From JBAZDC01 sp041654595 (GTDB lineage Bacteria > Pseudomonadota > Gammaproteobacteria > Burkholderiales > Burkholderiaceae_B), in the NCBI GenBank assembly GCA_964551305.1, contig CAZKBT010000053.1, positions 1 to 21,181 of the forward strand: 21,181 nucleotides of DNA, written 5' to 3'. Under the pieces are notes generated by a model that was not told the DNA's origin, searched no databases, and saw nothing but the letters and a program-made list of their open reading frames with translations. Each line of letters starts with the position of its first letter. Within the stretch, counting starts at the first letter, position 1. Position numbers and translations under genes: made by a program. Below are positions 14,760 to 21,181 of the stretch, in pieces.

Positions 14760-15928
14760 CGTAGTTTCAAGCTCGCCAAACCGACCAGGACCAGTATCAT
14801 GGTGATGATCCAGAAGCGCACGACCACTTGCGTTTCCTTCCAGCCCGTCACCTCGAAATGGTGATGCAGCGGCGCCATCCGGAAGATCCGCCGCCCTTCT
14901 CCATACCGCCTTTTGGTATATTTGAACCACACGACCTGCAGCATCACGGACAGGGTCTCGACGACGAACACGCCGCCCATGATGAACAACACGATTTCCT
15001 GGCGGACGATGACGGCAATGGTGCCCAGCGCGCCGCCCAAGGCCAACGCTCCCACGTCGCCCATGAACACTTGAGCGGGATAGGTGTTGAACCACAGGAA
15101 CGCCAGGCCGGCGCCGGCAATCGCCGCGCACAGCACCATCAGTTCGCCCGCGCCCGGAATATAGGGAAACAGCAGGTACTTGGAATAGTCAATCCGGCCG
15201 ACGACATAGGCGAAAATGCCCAGGGCGCTGCCCACCATGACGGTGGGCATGATGGCCAGGCCGTCCAGGCCGTCGGTCAGATTCACCGCATTGCTCGAAC
15301 CGACGATGACCAGCCAGGTCAGCGTCACGAATCCGAAGACGCCCAGGGGATAGCTGACGGTCTTGAAGAACGGCACGATCAGGTCGGCGCGCGTGGGCAG
15401 CGGCATGGTGAAGCCGCTCAGCACCCAATCTTTGAACAGGGGCCAAAGCTCGGTGTTGGCCGGGGCGGATACGGCAAAGCTCAGATAAATCGCCGCAATG
15501 ATCCCGATCAGCGCCTGCCAGAAAAACTTGCGGCGAGAGGACATGCCCTCGGGATCGCGATGCACGACTTTGCGGTAGTCGTCCGCCCAGCCTATCCAGC
15601 CGAAACCGAAGGTCACCAGCAAGACCACCCAAACGAAACGATTGGTCCAATCCGCCCATAGCAAAGTGCTCACGCCCACGGAGATCAGAATCAGGGCGCC
15701 GCCCATCGTGGGCGTGCCGTTCTTTTGTAGATGCGAGGCGGGGCCATAAGCGCGCACGGCCTGCCCGATCTTGAGCTCGGTCAGTTTGCGTATGACGCAG
15801 GGGCCGGCGAACAGACCGATGAGCAGCGCCGTGCCGCACGCTAGCACGGCGCGGAATGTAATGTATTCAAAGACGCCGAAAGCGCGTATGTGCGAGTCCG
15901 AGAGCCAGCGCGCCAGTTCAAGCAACAT
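14756..15928 (-). CDS. mraY: MraY, phospho-MurNAc-pentapeptide translocase
   Basis: MraY is the integral membrane enzyme that transfers phospho-MurNAc-pentapeptide from UDP to undecaprenyl phosphate, giving lipid I. The 390-residue protein (E. coli 360) has about ten transmembrane segments. Conserved sites are the DD pair at 116-117 in GWADDYRK, NAVNLTDGLDGL (213-224), FMGDVGALALG (288-298, with D291) and the cytoplasmic MAPLHHHFE (351-359). The extra residues are mainly in a hydrophilic and hydrophobic loop at about 155-198. The ATG lies 11 bases inside the end of murE-murF. An open extension of 63 codons upstream is antisense-free but out of frame within murE-murF, so it is not used. Confidence 0.96.
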   Translation of the reverse strand: MLLELARWLSDSHIRAFGVFEYITFRAVLACGTALLIGLFAGPCVIRKLTELKIGQAVRAYGPASHLQKNGTPTMGGALILISVGVSTLLWADWTNRFVWVVLLVTFGFGWIGWADDYRKVVHRDPEGMSSRRKFFWQALIGIIAAIYLSFAVSAPANTELWPLFKDWVLSGFTMPLPTRADLIVPFFKTVSYPLGVFGFVTLTWLVIVGSSNAVNLTDGLDGLAIMPTVMVGSALGIFAYVVGRIDYSKYLLFPYIPGAGELMVLCAAIAGAGLAFLWFNTYPAQVFMGDVGALALGGALGTIAVIVRQEIVLFIMGGVFVVETLSVMLQVVWFKYTKRRYGEGRRIFRMAPLHHHFEVTGWKETQVVVRFWIITMILVLVGLASLKLR

Positions 15929-18713
15929 GGTGGTTTCCTTCTTCTTGATTTTTATCCGTATGCTGCGACGCTTCCAAAGCCCGCACGACCCGTTCCATCC
16001 TTGCGCTGCGCGAGCCTTTGACCAGGACGTGCGCCGGGCGCCGGGCCTCGAGCTCGCGCACCAGCTCGTCGAGATCGGTAAAGGCCAGCCCGCCGTCGCC
16101 GTACGCCTGGGCGGCATGCGCCGCCTCCGAGCCCAAGGTCAACAACGCATCCACGCCGCGCTCGCGCGCATAGGCTCCGACTTCGGCGTGCGCCGCCTGG
16201 CTGTCGGCGCCGATTTCGCCCATCGCGCCCAGCACCAATATGGATTTGCCCTGCAGCTGCGCCAGCACGTCGATGGCCGCCCGCACCGAATCCGGGTTGG
16301 CGTTGTAGCTATCGTCGATCAACTGGAAGCCGTCGTCCAGCGCTCGGGGATGCATGCGTCCGGACACGGGACGAAAACCGTCCAGCCCCTTGACGATGCA
16401 CGACAAAGGCACGCCGACGGCATGCGCGCACGCCGCGGCGGCCAAGGCGTTGCGCAGATTGTGCGCGCCCGGCGCATGCAAGACGACGGCGGCTGTTCCC
16501 TGAGGCGTATGGACTTGGCAGGACGTGCCGGTCGGCTCGACATGTATCTGATCCGCGTGCACATCGAACGTCGCGTCGAAACCGAAGCGCAGCACGGCGC
16601 GGCCGCCGGCCAGCTCGCGCCACAAGGACGCATAGGTGTCGTCGCCGGGAAAGACCGCGATGCCCGACGCCGGCAAATAGCGCAGCACGGAACCGTTTTC
16701 GCGCGCGACGGCTTCGACGGTGTGCAGGAACTCCTGATGCTCGCGCTGCGCATTGTTGACCAGCGCAACCTGGGGGCGCGCGATGTCCGCCAGCACGTCG
16801 ATCTCACCCGGATGATTCATGCCCAGCTCGATGACCGCGGCGCGATGACCGCGCGTCAAGCGCAGCAAGGTCAACGGCACGCCGATATCATTATTGAGAT
16901 TGCCCTGTGTCGACAAGCTGGCGTCATCACCCACCCATGCGCGCAAAATGCTGGCGATCATTTCTTTGGTGGTCGTCTTGCCGTTGCTGCCGGTCACCGC
17001 GATCAAGGCGGGAGCATGCAGGCTGCGCCATGCCGCGGCGATGCGCAGCAGCGCCTGCCGCGTATCGCCCAGCTCGATCTGGGGCAAATCGCTCTGCGGC
17101 CTGCGCGCATCGACGATGGCCGCCAGCGCCCCTTGGGCCGCGGCCTGGTCCAGGTAGTCGCCTCCGTCAAAGACGGGACCCTTCAGGGCAACGAACAGCT
17201 GTCCGGGCCCGATGCGGCGCGTGTCCGTCGACAAGGTCGCGCCCTGCCGCCAGGTCAGCGCGAAGCACGCCCACTGCCTGTCGTCGAACCGCGTGCGCGC
17301 ACCCTTGACTTCTTGATAGGTTTCATGGCCCTTGCCCGCCAACAGGATCACATCCGCAGGCTGCGCTCCCCAGACCGCGCGCAATATCGCCTTGGCGCGA
17401 TCCAGCTCCACCACGGGCTCGATCGCCATGCCATGCGCGATATCCTGGACGATCACGGCGGGATCCTCGTCGCGCGGATTGTCGCTGGTCACGATGACGT
17501 CGTCGGCCAGCCGCGCGGCGATGCCGCCCATGACGGGGCGCTTGGCCTTGTCGCGGTTGCCTCCGCAACCCATCACGCAGAGCAGGCGTCCCGAACGCGC
17601 GGAGGCGATGCTGCGCAGCGCGGCGATGGCGCGTTCCAACGCATCGGGCGTATGGGCGTAATCCACCACGACCATCGGCAATGCCGACACTTGCCCATTG
17701 TCAATGGGCTCCACCCATTGCAGACGGCCTTCGACGGGCGCCAGACCCGCCAGCACGCGTCCTATGCGGGACAGATCCCAGCCCAGCTCCTGGAGCACGC
17801 CGGCCACCAGCAACAAATTGGCGACATTGTGCTCGCCGACCAGGCGAGTCAGCAGCTGCACCGTGCCCTGCCGCGTGCATAGCGCAAACACCAGGCCGTA
17901 TGGTCCGGCGTGCAGATCCTGGGCGCGGATATCCGCCGCACGCGAGCCCGCCGTCGAATAGGCCACGACGTGCTCCGCCTTGCTTTGCGCGCAGAAGGCC
18001 ATGCCGGCCTCATCATCGGCATCGATGACCGCGCTGCGCAATCCTGGCCATGAAAACAGCGCCGCCTTGGCATCGCGGTAGCTATCCAGCGTCAGGTGGT
18101 AGTCCAAATGATCATGCGTCAAATTGGTAAAACCCGCCACGTCGATGCGCACGCCATCCAGGCGGCCCTGCTCGATGCCGATCGACGACGCCTCCAGGGC
18201 CACCACCACCGCGCCCGCGTCGCGCATGGCGGCCAGGGTGCCGTGGACGGTCAATACGTCGGGCGTCGTCAAGCCGCTGTCGTCGAACGACGCGCCGGGC
18301 AAGTGGCTGCCCAGCGTGCCCATGACGCCGCAAGGGATGCCTTCGGCATTGAGCGCGGCGGCCACCCACTGCGCGCAACTGGTCTTGCCGTTGGTGCCGG
18401 TAACGGCCACGACGGACATGGCTTCGGACGGCGCGCCGTACCACTGATGCGCCACCTCGCCGAGATGTTCGCGCAGCGACGCCACGACCAGCACGGGCGT
18501 GCCGGCCAGATGCGCGGCGTCCGGTTCCGCATGGGCCACGACGGCCGCGGCGCCGTTCGCCACCGCGTCGGCCACATACCGAACGCCGTCGCCGTGGCGC
18601 CCCGCGCACGCGAAGAATACATCGCCCGGCCGCACCAGCCGGGAATCCAGGCACAACCTTGCGCCGGCGACGACATGGCGGTTCAGCCACGAGAGAATAT
18701 CTGTCAATATCAT
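15918..18713 (-). CDS. murEF: MurE-MurF fusion: meso-DAP-adding and D-Ala-D-Ala-adding ligase
   Basis: One continuous 931-residue frame carries two Mur ligases that normally are separate proteins of about 495 and 452 residues. Residues 1 to about 480 are MurE: DSRLVRPGDVF (23-33), P-loop GTNGKTS (106-112), THDHLDYH (199-206) and DNPRDEDP (411-418), the motif of meso-diaminopimelate-specific MurE. Residues from about 490 to 915 are MurF: TDTRRIGPGQLFVALKG (496-512), P-loop GSNGKTTTK (575-583), GNLNNDIGVPLTLLRL (604-619), DDSYNANPDS (800-809) and VKGSRSARMERVV (898-910). The MurE-like end (FDDRQWA, 476-482) and the first MurF motif are only about 15 residues apart. Such fusions are known from Bordetella. 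The ATG overlaps the ftsI stop as ATGA, and the end overlaps mraY by 11 bases. Confidence 0.97.
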   Translation of the reverse strand: MILTDILSWLNRHVVAGARLCLDSRLVRPGDVFFACAGRHGDGVRYVADAVANGAAAVVAHAEPDAAHLAGTPVLVVASLREHLGEVAHQWYGAPSEAMSVVAVTGTNGKTSCAQWVAAALNAEGIPCGVMGTLGSHLPGASFDDSGLTTPDVLTVHGTLAAMRDAGAVVVALEASSIGIEQGRLDGVRIDVAGFTNLTHDHLDYHLTLDSYRDAKAALFSWPGLRSAVIDADDEAGMAFCAQSKAEHVVAYSTAGSRAADIRAQDLHAGPYGLVFALCTRQGTVQLLTRLVGEHNVANLLLVAGVLQELGWDLSRIGRVLAGLAPVEGRLQWVEPIDNGQVSALPMVVVDYAHTPDALERAIAALRSIASARSGRLLCVMGCGGNRDKAKRPVMGGIAARLADDVIVTSDNPRDEDPAVIVQDIAHGMAIEPVVELDRAKAILRAVWGAQPADVILLAGKGHETYQEVKGARTRFDDRQWACFALTWRQGATLSTDTRRIGPGQLFVALKGPVFDGGDYLDQAAAQGALAAIVDARRPQSDLPQIELGDTRQALLRIAAAWRSLHAPALIAVTGSNGKTTTKEMIASILRAWVGDDASLSTQGNLNNDIGVPLTLLRLTRGHRAAVIELGMNHPGEIDVLADIARPQVALVNNAQREHQEFLHTVEAVARENGSVLRYLPASGIAVFPGDDTYASLWRELAGGRAVLRFGFDATFDVHADQIHVEPTGTSCQVHTPQGTAAVVLHAPGAHNLRNALAAAACAHAVGVPLSCIVKGLDGFRPVSGRMHPRALDDGFQLIDDSYNANPDSVRAAIDVLAQLQGKSILVLGAMGEIGADSQAAHAEVGAYARERGVDALLTLGSEAAHAAQAYGDGGLAFTDLDELVRELEARRPAHVLVKGSRSARMERVVRALEASQHTDKNQEEGNHHVA

Positions 18714-20446
18714 TGCGGCGCTCTCCGGCTGGCGTCCAGTGCCACCAAGGACTCGATGGGCGCATCCGGCCGCACGCCCATGCGCCGCAAGCTGCTGGCC
18801 ACGACATCGGCAAAAACCGGCGCGGCGACGGCGCCGCCGTAATAGGCCTTGCCCTGCGGCTCGTCGATCGACACCGCGACCACGATGCGGGGATTGGAAA
18901 CCGGCGCAAAACCCACGAACGAGCTGCGATACAACTTCATACTATATTTGCCGTCGACGATCTTGCGTGCCGTCCCGCTTTTTCCCGCCACACGATAGCC
19001 TTGCACCTGGGCACGCTTGGCACCTTCCGGGCCGGCGGCGGCTTCGAGCATCCCGCGGACCAGCGTGGCGACTTCAGGGCTATATGCCTGCACGCTGCTC
19101 GGCTTGCCGTTGCGCTTGAGCAGGGTCAAGGCCACCATGTCGCCGTTACGGGCGAACGCCGTGTATGCATGCGCGACTTGCAGCAGCGAAACCGAGAGGC
19201 CGTATCCATAGGCCATGGTGGCCCGCTCTATGGGCCGCCAGCGCTCCCATGGACGCAACCTGCCGGAGGCGACGCCTGGGAAATTGGCATCGGGCGCGCG
19301 CCCGAACCCCAACTCGGTAAATTTGTTCCACATTTCCTGGGACGTCAGTTTTTCCGAAATCATCGTCATGCCGATATTGCTGGATCGGCGCAGGATGCCG
19401 GCCACGTCCAGCGTGCCGTTGCGGCTGACGTCCCTGATGGTGTTGCCGTGATAGCGGTACTGGCCGTTGCCCGTTTCAAATTTGGTATTGGTCGTGATGC
19501 GCTTGATATCCAGCGCCAGCGCGGCGGTAAAGGGCTTCATGATCGAGCCCGGCTCGAAGGTGTCGGTAATGACGCGATTGCGCAGCGCCGAGCCCTTGCG
19601 GTCATCGCGCTCGTTCGGGTTATAGGACGGCAGGTTGACCAGCGCCAGGACTTCGCCTGTCTGGACATCGATCATCACGCCGGCCGCGGCCCTGGAATTG
19701 TGCTCCTGCATGCCCTTTTGCAGCGCCCTATACATGTCGAACTGCAAACCGGCATCGATGGAAAGCACCAGGTCCTGGCCATGCGTGGGCGGCACGATGG
19801 CCTGCACGTCTTCGACCACGCGTCCCAGCCTGTCCTTGATGACCCGCCGCGAGCCCGCCTTGCCGGACAAGGCGTCGTTGAACGCCAGCTCCACCCCTTC
19901 GATGCCGCTGTCCTCGATGTTCGTGAAACCCAGCACGTGGGCGGCCACGTCGCCTTCGGGATAAAAGCGGCGCATTTCCGTCTGCTGGTGAAAGCCGGGC
20001 ACCTTGAGCGCACGGATCTGATCGGCGATATCCACGCCGACCTGGCGCTTGATGTAGACGAAGTTCTTTTCGGTATCGGCGAGCCGGCGCTTGATGTCGG
20101 CGACCGGCATCTCCAGCAAGGAGCCCAGCTTGACAAGCTGCTCATCGGACGCGCCACGCGTATCTTCCGGAATGGCCCATATGGCCCGCACCGGCACGCT
20201 GGACGCCAGCACGACCGTGCCGCTACGGTCGAAGATCTTGCCGCGGGTGGCCGGCAGCACCAGCGTACGCTCGTAACGCCGCTCGCCCTGCTGCTGCAAG
20301 AATTCCGTCGACAACCCTTGCACATGCAGCGATTTGACGCCCAACGCCAAAAAGCCCAGCATCAGCAACAGCAGCACCAGGCGCGAGCGCCACATGGGCA
20401 TCTGCGTATTCAGGACGGGGCTGTCGTAGAAACGCACGCGTTTCAT
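18710..20446 (-). CDS. ftsI: FtsI (PBP3), septal peptidoglycan transpeptidase
   Basis: FtsI is the class B penicillin-binding protein that crosslinks septal peptidoglycan with FtsW. The 578-residue protein has one transmembrane anchor at about 21-38, a pedestal domain (LPATRGKIFDRSG at 64-76 is its landmark), and the transpeptidase domain from about 225. Active-site motifs are S301-I-M-K304 within EPGSIMKPF, SSN at 355-357 and KSGT at 489-492, all intact. The residue after the catalytic serine is isoleucine, where E. coli PBP3 has threonine. The start overlaps the ftsL stop as ATGA and the end overlaps the murE-murF start in the same way. Confidence 0.97.
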   Translation of the reverse strand: MKRVRFYDSPVLNTQMPMWRSRLVLLLLMLGFLALGVKSLHVQGLSTEFLQQQGERRYERTLVLPATRGKIFDRSGTVVLASSVPVRAIWAIPEDTRGASDEQLVKLGSLLEMPVADIKRRLADTEKNFVYIKRQVGVDIADQIRALKVPGFHQQTEMRRFYPEGDVAAHVLGFTNIEDSGIEGVELAFNDALSGKAGSRRVIKDRLGRVVEDVQAIVPPTHGQDLVLSIDAGLQFDMYRALQKGMQEHNSRAAAGVMIDVQTGEVLALVNLPSYNPNERDDRKGSALRNRVITDTFEPGSIMKPFTAALALDIKRITTNTKFETGNGQYRYHGNTIRDVSRNGTLDVAGILRRSSNIGMTMISEKLTSQEMWNKFTELGFGRAPDANFPGVASGRLRPWERWRPIERATMAYGYGLSVSLLQVAHAYTAFARNGDMVALTLLKRNGKPSSVQAYSPEVATLVRGMLEAAAGPEGAKRAQVQGYRVAGKSGTARKIVDGKYSMKLYRSSFVGFAPVSNPRIVVAVSIDEPQGKAYYGGAVAAPVFADVVASSLRRMGVRPDAPIESLVALDASRRAPQ

Positions 20447-20745
20447 GGCTGCGCTCCCGGGAGCTGGGCCGATGCGGCGGCCGCCTCATTCTTGATATAG
20501 ATGTTCCGGTTCAAGGAGGTGGTCGTCATTTTCAAGTCTTTGCGCGCCACCTCGTCGATACGCGCATGACGCACCAGCTCCGCCCGCTCCAGCTGCAGGC
20601 GGCGCCAATCCGTTTCCAGCTCGCGAGCCTGATCCGCCAGTCTATCCGACATGATGAAAAGCTGGCGCGACTGATAGCGCGCCGTCACCAAGGAAATGGC
20701 GGAGATCATCAACAAGGCGGCGAACAGGATGCACAGGCGCGCCAT
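20443..20745 (-). CDS. ftsL: FtsL, divisome bitopic coiled-coil protein
   Basis: FtsL is a small inner membrane protein that pairs with FtsB through a periplasmic coiled coil and activates FtsW and FtsI. The 100-residue protein has a very short cytoplasmic N-terminus, one transmembrane segment at about 3-21 and a charged heptad-rich helix at about 25-65, followed by the short domain ending near residue 80. This size and layout are typical. The ATG directly follows the rsmH stop with no gap, and GGGGAGGG lies about seven bases upstream inside rsmH. Its position between rsmH and ftsI supports the assignment more than sequence alone. Confidence 0.93.
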   Translation of the reverse strand: MARLCILFAALLMISAISLVTARYQSRQLFIMSDRLADQARELETDWRRLQLERAELVRHARIDEVARKDLKMTTTSLNRNIYIKNEAAAASAQLPGAQP

Positions 20746-21181
20746 CTATCCGGCCCTCCCCAAACCCGCCGAACGCCGCGCCTTCTCCATGGCCGCCATG
20801 AAGATCGCGCCCTGGTCGCCCGACAAGGGCGCATCGGTGCGCTCGGCCACGCGCAACACGGCCGACCGCGCGCGCGCATTGTCCTGCACCTCGCCGCTTT
20901 GAGGAAGGAAGCGGCCCAGCGAACGCAACAAAGGCTGCGGCATATCGACTTCGCGAATCGGCATGCGCGACTGCTCGGCCGTGGGCTTGGATGCCGCGGC
21001 GATGCATTGCTTGACCATGCGGTCTTCGAGAGAGTGGAAACTGATCACCGCCAATCGTCCTCCTGGCGCGAGCACGTTCAGAACTGCCGCGAGGGCGAGC
21101 GCGAGCTCTTCGAGCTCTTTATTGAGGTAAATCCGTATAGCCTGAAAGGTACGAGTGGCCGGATGTTGACCCTTTTCGCGC
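20746..21181 (-). CDS. rsmH: RsmH (MraW), 16S rRNA m4C1402 methyltransferase (5' end outside window)
   Basis: RsmH is the SAM-dependent methyltransferase that makes N4-methylcytidine at position 1402 of 16S rRNA. Only the last 144 residues are in the window. They begin REKGQHPATRTFQAIRIYL at the right edge, continue with LNVLAPGGRLAVISFHSLED, and end with ARSAVLRVAERTDAPL and a basic tail, all typical of the RsmH C-terminal half. No stop interrupts the frame up to the edge. The TAG stop abuts the ftsL ATG. The missing N-terminal part should hold the SAM-binding glycine motif, and mraZ may lie further upstream. Confidence 0.96.
   Translation of the reverse strand, partial: REKGQHPATRTFQAIRIYLNKELEELALALAAVLNVLAPGGRLAVISFHSLEDRMVKQCIAAASKPTAEQSRMPIREVDMPQPLLRSLGRFLPQSGEVQDNARARSAVLRVAERTDAPLSGDQGAIFMAAMEKARRSAGLGRAG

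Noticed and set aside
14760..15131. N-terminal extension of murD to 633 residues
   Set aside because: It lies out of frame inside mraY. The ATG at 14759 gives the family N-terminus and an ATGA overlap like the neighbouring genes.
15771..17882. Long plus-strand open frame of 703 codons
   Set aside because: It is antisense to murE-murF and mraY, which are certain. The translation is rich in H, R, Q, G and A, as expected from the complement of GC-rich codons, and shows no domain.
18659..20500. Long plus-strand open frame of 613 codons
   Set aside because: Antisense shadow of ftsI with the same biased composition and no recognisable motif.
1..21181. CRISPR arrays, tRNA or rRNA genes, insertion sequences, attachment sites, defence or toxin genes
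   Set aside because: None was seen. The window is filled almost entirely by conserved core genes, and the few gaps are short and accounted for.

Overview
The window is a GC-rich chromosomal segment holding almost the whole division and cell wall (dcw) cluster of a Gram-negative bacterium, followed by lpxC, dciA, an M23 peptidase gene and secA. Every gene except dciA is on the minus strand, so transcription runs from the right edge towards the left. The gene order, a single MurE-MurF fusion protein, the long MurD and MraY, and the SecA, LpxC and FtsZ sequences suggest a betaproteobacterium of the order Burkholderiales, most likely family Alcaligenaceae (Bordetella, Achromobacter, Pusillimonas and relatives). 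The genus is an inference from memory of these families, not from a search.

Layout in transcription order, right to left: rsmH (5' end outside the window), ftsL, ftsI, murE-murF fusion, mraY, murD, ftsW, murG, murC, ddl, ftsQ, ftsA, a 170-base gap with stem-loops, ftsZ, a strong tandem-hairpin terminator, a leader with repeated boxes, lpxC, then dciA on the plus strand convergent with lpxC. The M23 peptidase gene is divergent from dciA, and secA follows it and runs off the left edge about 100 codons before its expected end.

Functionally, MurC, MurD and MurE-MurF build UDP-MurNAc-pentapeptide with D-Ala-D-Ala from Ddl. MraY and MurG convert it to lipid II, and FtsW with FtsI polymerises and crosslinks it at the septum. 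FtsL and FtsQ join the divisome to the periplasm, and FtsA tethers the FtsZ ring to the membrane. LpxC commits UDP-GlcNAc-acyl to lipid A, so wall and outer membrane precursors are encoded side by side. From rsmH to ftsA the genes touch or overlap, seven times by the four-base ATGA arrangement, which implies one tightly coupled translational unit. ftsZ is set apart by its own leader.

I see no mobile element, CRISPR array, tRNA or rRNA gene, phage gene or defence system. No gap between genes exceeds 300 bases. The window is an ordinary core region. The most interesting points are the compact MurE-MurF fusion, the three repeated boxes in the lpxC leader, the structured ftsA-ftsZ gap and the very short divergent spacing of dciA and the M23 peptidase gene.
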